64,000 bases of DNA from Gymnopilus junonius (taxonomy: Eukaryota; Basidiomycota; Agaricomycetes; Agaricales; Galerinaceae), in contig JADNYJ010000129.1 of assembly GCA_015501075.1 (NCBI GenBank), positions 1 through 64,000 of the forward strand, read 5' to 3'. Below, one piece after another: positions 57,305 to 64,000 of this stretch. Both the position numbers and the translations under genes were made by a program. Below the pieces are notes generated by a model. That model was not told the origin of the DNA, searched no databases, and was given only the letters and a program-made list of their open reading frames with translations. Within the stretch, counting starts at the first letter, position 1; each line of letters starts with the position of its first letter.

Positions 57305-58640
57305 TACCAGCAGCGTTTTATGGGATTACGGAGGGTTGGAACACAACTCAAGTCAAGGTGGGCCGGAAGCCAATTCGCTCGCATTGCTGTGATCGACTTA
57401 CTTATTTACTGGCATGCATAGTGTCCTTTGATTTATCACTATTCTTTCATTCGACACAGCCAACCAAGCTTCCAATTTCCACTTTCTTTGGACGCTTTGT
57501 TTTCGCCGGTACACAACATAAAACCTCCGTCCTCTCTCGATATCAGCATTTATTCCCCTCTCCCTGACTTGGTTATCGGTTCGTCAGACTTTGGTTTTAC
57601 CCCCAGACCGGGATTTCCTGTCCTTTATCCATATGCTCCACCTCCCTATCATCATATCATCTACCTAAGTTGGACATTGTTGTCATCGTCGCTGGGAAAA
57701 GTCCAAGACTCGCTTTGACTCATCACATCAAAACAAGAACGTCGACCCTTCACATCATCTTGTGGGTCCAAGGATCAACGCAAGGGCATCAAAGGCATCA
57801 AGGGTGATTTGTGGCATTTTACAACCCAAACTTCGGCAAGCAAGGCATCATCGCTGGAAGGACGACGGCCAAGCTCTTGTCGAATTCTTCGAAGAGGTGA
57901 ACCCACTTGGTGGTTGTTTTCGCTTTTCTGAAGTTCCTTGTCTCGGTAAGTCTCCGTCGTTTCTTTGTCCTTTTCTCTCTCCTTGTATTTTCCTTTCCTT
58001 TCTTATCCCTTTTCCTTTGACCAAGTATTCCTGATTCTGACAATGCCCACAGGCTGGGTTCTCATTCTATCCTGATCGTCACTGCTCTTTACTCAGTGGC
58101 CAGCCGCCCTCGACTTAGTCCAGGCAAATTACCATCTTTCATCCATTGACGGTAGTTGACTCGGGAATCGCATTGCCTAACTTCTAGCGAAAGTTTTTTT
58201 TTGCTTCTTTCAGGTCAGGACCTCTGGCTGTTCATCAGTAAGTTGACATTCTCGCTTTGTCTTTTCCATGCTTTCGTTTTGCTCTGCCCTTTCATTTCTT
58301 GTTTTTCCTGTCCTTTATTCCTATTCTTACAGATGGTTGTCTGTGTAGGCGGCGCCGAAACAGCAGCCTGTGCGTCTCCGACGCCACGCCTTGCAGGTCA
58401 TATAAACCAGTCACCCGCCCGACCCAGTCAAGACAAATCATCTTCCATAGGTCCTCCATTGACATCCATCGGGCCGACTTGACCCAGTCCCATTGTTCAA
58501 CCATCAGGAATCAAAGATCTTCCATTGGGCCGTTGAACTCAGTCTCGAAACTTTCGTTTGACATCCATCCACAGCCTATACCCAACATTCATCATACCCA
58601 CATACCCTCCATCTCAATCTATCACTTTAGATAAAGAAGG

Positions 58641-61600
58641 ATGTCAGCAGCTGCGACCTTCGTCCCTCCTATATCGGCTATGCATGGTCACCCATCGTTC
58701 TTTTCTCAACCACATCCTCCGTCTTTCTCGCATGCAAATCCTCCGCTTCCTCATTCTCGTCATGCCTTCCCTCCTCAGTTTCATACACCTCCCCAAGGGC
58801 CACCTGCGCTGCAGCCACAGCACGTTCCGTCGTCGTCCTCGTTGCCTTTTACTGGATGGCCAGGACCATCGCCTATGCCACCACTACTAGCGCCACAGCC
58901 ACAGCCTGCAGTGGCCCCTGCATTGTTGTATCATAACCCGCACCCTTCGCAACAGCACCGCAGGTGCCACCTTCCCAACAGCCACCTTTCCCTTTTTCCC
59001 AGGCACCCCATCCTCCATTACAGCCGCCGCCGTCTTTACCACCACCGCCACAGGTGCCTCCTTTTACGGAGCCTATTCCCATCCACCTTATGGACCACCA
59101 CCACCGTCATTGGCACCCGAACCTCCGGAACACAATACCATAGAGATGAATAGAGATATGGTTATGCAGGTGTTAGACAAGTTCTCAGATGAGCTGCCGT
59201 ATTACTTTGATTTGGACGACTCAGAAGATGCAAGCTACAGTGGCAGCGGCTCATCCGGAGATGAAAGAGCAAGGAATCGGCGGCGAGATGGAGCTATCTC
59301 AACTTCATCCGGCTCAAAGCCAAGGGCGATAAAGTTAACTGTTCATGGTGGTGCCTGCATGCTCCTCCATCCCGGATTCCACTCCCTGTCGCTGAAGATG
59401 CCTGAAATTCCTCGTCCAAAGCTTTCGACTAATCATTCTCCTTCTGATCCGAGCAGACTTCACGACCCGACTTACGTTGGTCCACGACCTACGAAGACGA
59501 TACACGACCTTGCGAGGCGGACGTCGACGCGGGATGTCGACATCGTTTTGAGGGGGTTTGTGGCCGACTTCGGGGCCTTGGGCCCCCCGCCGAGGAACAA
59601 GCAGAGACGTCGTGAAGGGGGATGGGCAGGGCCTGAGGAAGACGTTTCGCGCATGGACGCTGCAACGCGTTTGAAGGCGTGTATCAAGGCCACTACAAGA
59701 TACTTTCCTGGTTTAGGCCTGGACTGGATGAACGCGGATGCGGACGTATCGTTGCCCATGGCTGCGCAGTTAGTCCCTCGTCCTCTTTATAGCGACCAGC
59801 TACTAACTTATCCTTTTCTTTTTTAGCCCTACAACACTTCAAACATACGATCCCATCCACACTTCCACATGGACCTACAAGAACACGCACCTCTACACAG
59901 TGTACACCTCCCCAAACAAACGCCTCGTTTTAACCTCCGTGCCGCCTTACTGGCTCCTCGCACTCAAAATGTCTCGCTGGGGCCCACGAGACTGGGCAGA
60001 TGTGGGCATCGTCTTGCGCTATGGCACCCTCATGTCGCGGACATTAGTTGGCCAGGATATTGAGTGGAGTGGCGATAGAGTGAGGAAGTTCCTGGAGAAA
60101 GAGTGCTGGGCTATGGGATACCTGACGGATAGGTATGATGTCGGAAAAAAGAGGCGAGTTTCTGAGAAGGTGTGAGCAGGCTGCGGGTTTGGTGGGTGGT
60201 TGGGAAGAGGGTGTGCCCGATGGCTGGCCGGAGAGGTACTTGGACAGGCCGTTGTTGGAGGGTGGATAGATGAGTACCAGGGAGTCGGCGGGTCTGCACC
60301 TCTGCCTATGCCTGCTGTAGTACCAGCAACAGCTCCACAGCCTCCTCCTATCCCTGGCTTTCAGGAATATCGCGAGAATGTGCGAGATTGGGGACGCAAG
60401 AGCCCATCGCAGAGAAGGAATTCCAGCTCTCTTTGGAGAAGTAGAAGTAAAAGTCGGCGGAGGGGGAAGGAGGAGGAAAGGCTCAGCAAGGATGAACCTT
60501 TCGTACCCCCTGGTACCGAATTTGATGAGGAAGGATACACCCTTTCCTCTCATTTTGTGGAGGACCAAGGGGAGCGGAGGGTCGTGCAAGATCGCAGCAG
60601 AGAGAATATAACCAGCAACAGATCTATGCCGATCCATATTCTGGATACTCACATCCGAATCAACCTCAACCTGCACGTAGACCAGCTGCAGTCGACGATG
60701 ATCTTGTTCGGAGCTCGTGGATCACTGATGCGCGCAGTCCTGTTCAAGACATCAACCGTGTTAGACCTGTGGATCCTTCTTTGGCCTCTCTAGCGTGGCA
60801 TCCGAAGGCTAGAGCTGCTGCTACAACTGGTGGTGGTGGTGGTGGTAATGGTGGCGATTATTCGGGTGCTGCTGCTAGGCATTCCCTTGGTCCAAGTACA
60901 ACTACTGCTATACATGGCTCAAACTCTCCATATCATTTTCAGTCATCACCCTACAATGGCCAGCATTCACCTTTTATTCCTGGTGCCGCCCAAGCCGACC
61001 GGAATCGACAACGGGCAGTGGCGCAGTCCCGTCCAAACTCTAGGGAGGAGCTCAGAGCCGGCAGTCAAAGGAACCATGGTCATGATCGCGACCGTGCATT
61101 GGGTTATCCTTTGCGGAGAGAGCATGCTGATACCTATGAACAAAGTAGCAGCGATGATTCGGGTGAAGAGGAAACTGATAATGAAAGCCAGAATGACAGT
61201 GAAAGCGACAAGGAGAACTTTGGACGAACGGGGTTTTCTTTCCACCAGGAGTCCTCTCGGATGAATGAAAGAAGGCCACACCAGCTTTACGCTCCTCCTA
61301 CACCTCATCCTGTCGCTCCTCCAATTTCAAGAGGTGGGAGTGGCCAGAGCGGAGTCGATGCTTCCTTGCTCCTCCATCCTCCATCCAATACCCATTTGCC
61401 TCCAGGAAGCATGTCTAGCCGCAATGGTCAAAGAGACCCGTCGCCTATTCCTCTTAAACACCGGCCACCCCCACTTGATATGCCTCCTCCGCCGCCGCCA
61501 CCTCCTCAAGCATTGGCTGGTCCTTCCCGCGGTGATACTGATGAATGCATCGAAACGCCTTCTACACTCCATCGACGAACGTCCATCCGGCTTATTTTAA

Positions 61601-62132
61601 CGGTGCTTATGATGGTGATCATCAACAACAATTTGAACCTTCCAACGGCCATAGCCAGCACCGTGCGCAGTCACGTCGACCTTCTCCAAATCCACCTAAT
61701 CCACCCAACCCACCTCAACTTGTTCATCCTTCGTTTTCTACTCACTCTCAAAGCCAACCACCACCATCACTGCCAGCTCATCAAGCTCATACCCGACAAC
61801 CACTGGTCGAAGCTCAACCAGGGCCCACCCCCTCTGACGCGTCAGGCACGGGCTGCACAATATTCAGTTTGAGGAGCAGAAAGACAGTGGGAGCAAGAGC
61901 AAAGATGGTTAATGGAAAGGGATCGGAGAGGGATAAGGGGTCAAAATTGGACAGAAAGGAAAAATATTTGTCTATGCAGGGCCAAGGACCGGTATGTACT
62001 TGCCAGATCTCCTCTCCACGTCATCTGCCATTGTCCACTATAGCTACTGCCGTTGATTTCAAGCTAGATAGCCTGTCCTCTCAAATTTCTTTTTCTCTTG
62101 TTCACAATTCATTTCATTCCCGATTTCAATGA
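58641..62132 (+). CDS. Long disordered protein with AbiEii-like nucleotidyltransferase core (DUF7582-like)
   Basis: ATG 58641 (MSAAATFVPPISAMHGHPSF) begins a Pro/His-rich head. The globular part has KLTVHGGACMLLHP at about 59335-59375, RRTSTRDVDIVLRGF near 59515-59560, and LKACI..GLDWMNADADVSLPM. An intron (about 59771-59826) leads to THLYTVYTSPNKRLVLTSVP and LALKMSRWGPRDWADVGIVLRYG. The GG..L, then R.T.DVD, then LALK..R...RD..D series is the hallmark of AbiEii-type nucleotidyltransferases. The C-terminal 600 codons are basic, then Pro/Ser/Gln-rich and disordered. Single-base losses are needed near 58948, 59058, 60600 and 61550 to keep composition and frame, and one region near 60170-60270 is unclear. 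The exact end is uncertain. The domain name DUF7582 is from memory. Confidence 0.6.
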
Positions 62133-62579
62133 TCCATTATGTTGTACCATTCATCACTCTTTAAATGGACTCCAATGCTCGCCAGCTAAATGGCGCTTCT
62201 ATCATTGCCTTGCCAAGTTCCTTTATTGTATCCTATTGCTATCGTTGCTTTTGTATCACTATGGTATCACACTATGTATTCATTTTTTTAGAATCTGTAG
62301 TTATTATCGTATCTCCATCGTCCTGTAATCTTATCGTTTTTGCTCTCCTTTCGCTTTTCCGTGGCCTTTTCGCTCTCATTCAATGCAGGTTTGTACTATT
62401 TGTGGGTCCAAAGTAAACCAAGGGTAAGCAACGTCTTCATCAATCCCTCAACGAGTAAGAACTTGATATGTAACATTCGCAGACCTTTGACCTCCTCATC
62501 GGCTGTTGGTTGCGTTGTAGTCAAAGACTCAAAGTTAGCCTTTTCAATGAGTCTTTTGGACCCACGATGGGGGTCTTCA
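62133..62579. other. 3' flank of the NTase-like gene
   Basis: T-rich sequence with no supported gene before the F-box relics. Confidence 0.4.
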
Positions 62580-63056
62580 TTCATACACCTCTCCACATTG
62601 TAATCAGTTCAGCACGGCTCACCACTCTCGTCCTAAGGGCCGCGACAGATTCAGCTGCTCTTTGCTTACCAAAAATTTCGAATCCTTGCCCGACACTGGT
62701 AACTCTGGAGCTTTACTTCTTCAGGTGGCACAATGGTAGGTACTCGTACCAAACTCCTGGAGGTAACGCTCAAGTTCGACATATATCACCGGACCGAATG
62801 TTGTGGATCTCCGAGCATTCAGCGCCTTGCGAACATTGACGCTTTGTTTTAATCTCACTGTCGGCCACTATTTACGATGGATTATTAAGGTCATGCGAAG
62901 TAGCAAGCCAGATCAACCTTTAGAAAATATACAACCCCTTATCAATACTCTGGACCTTTCCGATGGATGGATCAAGACAATCAGTCTTCTCCTTTGGAGC
63001 AAATTCGAGGCCTTATTCGATTTAAAATTCTCCAGGAACTTTTAGCCGACTCTACA
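62580..63056 (+). pseudogene. F-box/LRR family-A relic, C-terminal part
   Basis: Broken frames encode LTTLVLRAATDSA, TLVTLELYFFRWHNG, LRAFSALRTLTLCFNL and LSDGWIKTISLLLWSKFEALF. These match the C-terminal LRR and GW..L.GLPW blocks of the genes at 13074-14487 and 52718-54187. No F-box is present, and stops interrupt the frame. Confidence 0.75.
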
Positions 63057-63066
63057 GCGGATTAAG

Positions 63067-63890
63067 TTGTCTATGCTACATCTTGGATTGTCAACTCTCA
63101 GACGTCTGACACTGTCGTTCAAACACTGTAGCATCAGAGTCGTTCCCCGGCAGATTTCCCAAGAATTCCCAGAAGCTGTCTTTCGTGCGTCCAGGCTCTC
63201 ATCTTTGTCTCTTCCCTCTCTCTGTGGTGTATCGGTCTTCATGGGCTCCATGCCCTTGGAGGTACATTCTCGGCTACAAGAAATCCCAATCAATACACTC
63301 AACCTCTCTACTCTCATTATATCGACAAAGAGGACTAATCAAACTATCGAGCTGTCAACTAGGGAGTCACAACCGAACCAGTACGCTCCGAACGCTCAAG
63401 ACCGACGAATCTGCAGGATACACGATCACTATGATGTTTCCCAGTGGCATCCGACGCGTCGTCAATCCATTACAGCTGACAGCCCTTGCCATCCAAACCT
63501 CCACAAGTTCCGCTGGCGAACGTCTGTCAGGAGCAGACTGCCCGACGTTGACAACATTTAAAATTTATTTTTACAGCTGGGATAAAGGTGGCGTATCCCC
63601 ATGATAATAATTATCTTACCATTGATCGACTTCGTAATAGACCCATTGACGTCTTTTCTGGATCTTCAGGGGTTCACTGCCTTACACTTACTAATCCTCG
63701 GCCTCAATTTTCGTGCCCTGAAGCGACAGCCCATCAACGACTTCAGCAGATCACTACCATCATGTAGCATATGAGGACGCATCCAACCTTGGAATACATT
63801 CACCTCCTTATCGATGATCTGAAACCGTCTTTGGAATGGCTTCCGAACGCCTTGACAAAACGTTACGCTCAAGACTAGCATCTGCTTTCG
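63067..63890 (+). pseudogene. Second F-box/LRR family-A relic, middle part
   Basis: Frames encode LSTLRRLTLSFKHC, LSSLSLPSLCGVSVFMGSMP, LQEIPINTLNLSTLI, a frame change near 63390 into RTLKTDES.., LTALAIQTSTSS and TLTTFKIYFYSWDKG, then FTALHLLILGLNF near 63675-63720. The order parallels the middle LRR part of family A. Together with the preceding relic this suggests tandem partial copies. It may continue beyond the window. Confidence 0.7.
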
Positions 63891-64000
63891 GCAGCGGAGT
63901 TTTTATCTTGCTTATTCCTAGTGGGTACAAGAGAGTTGGGCACTCTAAATAGGCGCGTCATAGTTCATTTGTAAAGGGAAAGTTCCAATAAGCACGATAG

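Noticed and set aside
1..64000. CRISPR arrays, bacterial operons, rRNA or tRNA genes
   Set aside because: No regular spacer repeats, and no B-box-like or rRNA-like segments were found. The DNA is clearly eukaryotic.

Overview
The window reads as nuclear DNA of a mushroom-forming basidiomycete (Agaricomycete). Genes are split by many short GT-AG introns of roughly 45-70 nt, often with a CTAAC-type branch point. The gene content is also typical: repeated F-box/LRR genes, a P450, Ser/Thr-rich membrane proteins, an Lsh-type SNF2 ATPase and Dus3. No tRNA, rRNA, CRISPR or complete transposon was recognised. Introns were spliced by eye, so exon limits are approximate unless stated.

Layout. 1-1454: decayed 3' part of a P450 (+). 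1709-6409: PARP6/8-like ADP-ribosyltransferase fused to a ubiquitin-conjugating domain (-). 7096-7667: small unknown gene (-). 7.7-10.8 kb: gene-poor. 10791-12445: secreted, probably GPI-anchored PLC-like phosphodiesterase (-). 13.1-17.0 kb: two F-box/LRR genes (-). 17693-19082: single-pass membrane protein (+). 19437-20781: Trf4/Cid14-type poly(A) polymerase (-). 21.0-21.8 kb: broken partial duplicate of the SNF2 gene that lies 4 kb further on. 21895-23268: F-box gene (+). 23427-24477: secreted protein with an HNH-like signature (-). 25253-28726: Lsh/Irc5-type SNF2 ATPase (-). 30548-30855: small Tyr/Pro-rich protein (+). 31819-37494: F-box, kinase, F-box. 38220-40233: membrane protein (-). 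41.2-41.8 kb: tandem repeat. 42.0-42.7 kb: relic of the 36-kb F-box gene. 43171-43938: ICMT-family methyltransferase (+). 44276-47104: Dus3 (+). 47272-48989: mucin-like membrane protein (-). 49840-51101: DUF3445/HDOD-like protein (+). 51475-52572: paralogue of the 17.7-kb membrane protein (+). 52718-54187: F-box (-). 54.2-57.3 kb: gene-poor. 58641-62132: long disordered protein with a nucleotidyltransferase-like core (+). 62.6-63.9 kb: two F-box relics (+).

Two themes cut across the window. (1) Many otherwise well-conserved genes each need one or more single missing bases put back to keep the family reading frame (PARP-UBC, SNF2, Dus3, HDOD, the membrane-protein paralogue, the small Tyr/Pro protein, the NTase-like protein). 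Nearly all are losses of exactly one base, often in short homopolymers. That looks more like consensus under-calling than gene death. The P450 and the SNF2 duplicate instead carry mixed lesions and look truly dead. (2) F-box/LRR genes and their relics recur throughout, together with a local SNF2 duplication, which marks the window as a zone of duplication and decay.

Most interesting points: the PARP-UBC fusion with GC-AG introns at its 3' end; an apparent 5-nt microexon in the PLC gene; and two proteins with hallmarks of folds best known from bacterial conflict systems, a secreted HNH-like protein and an AbiEii-like nucleotidyltransferase.
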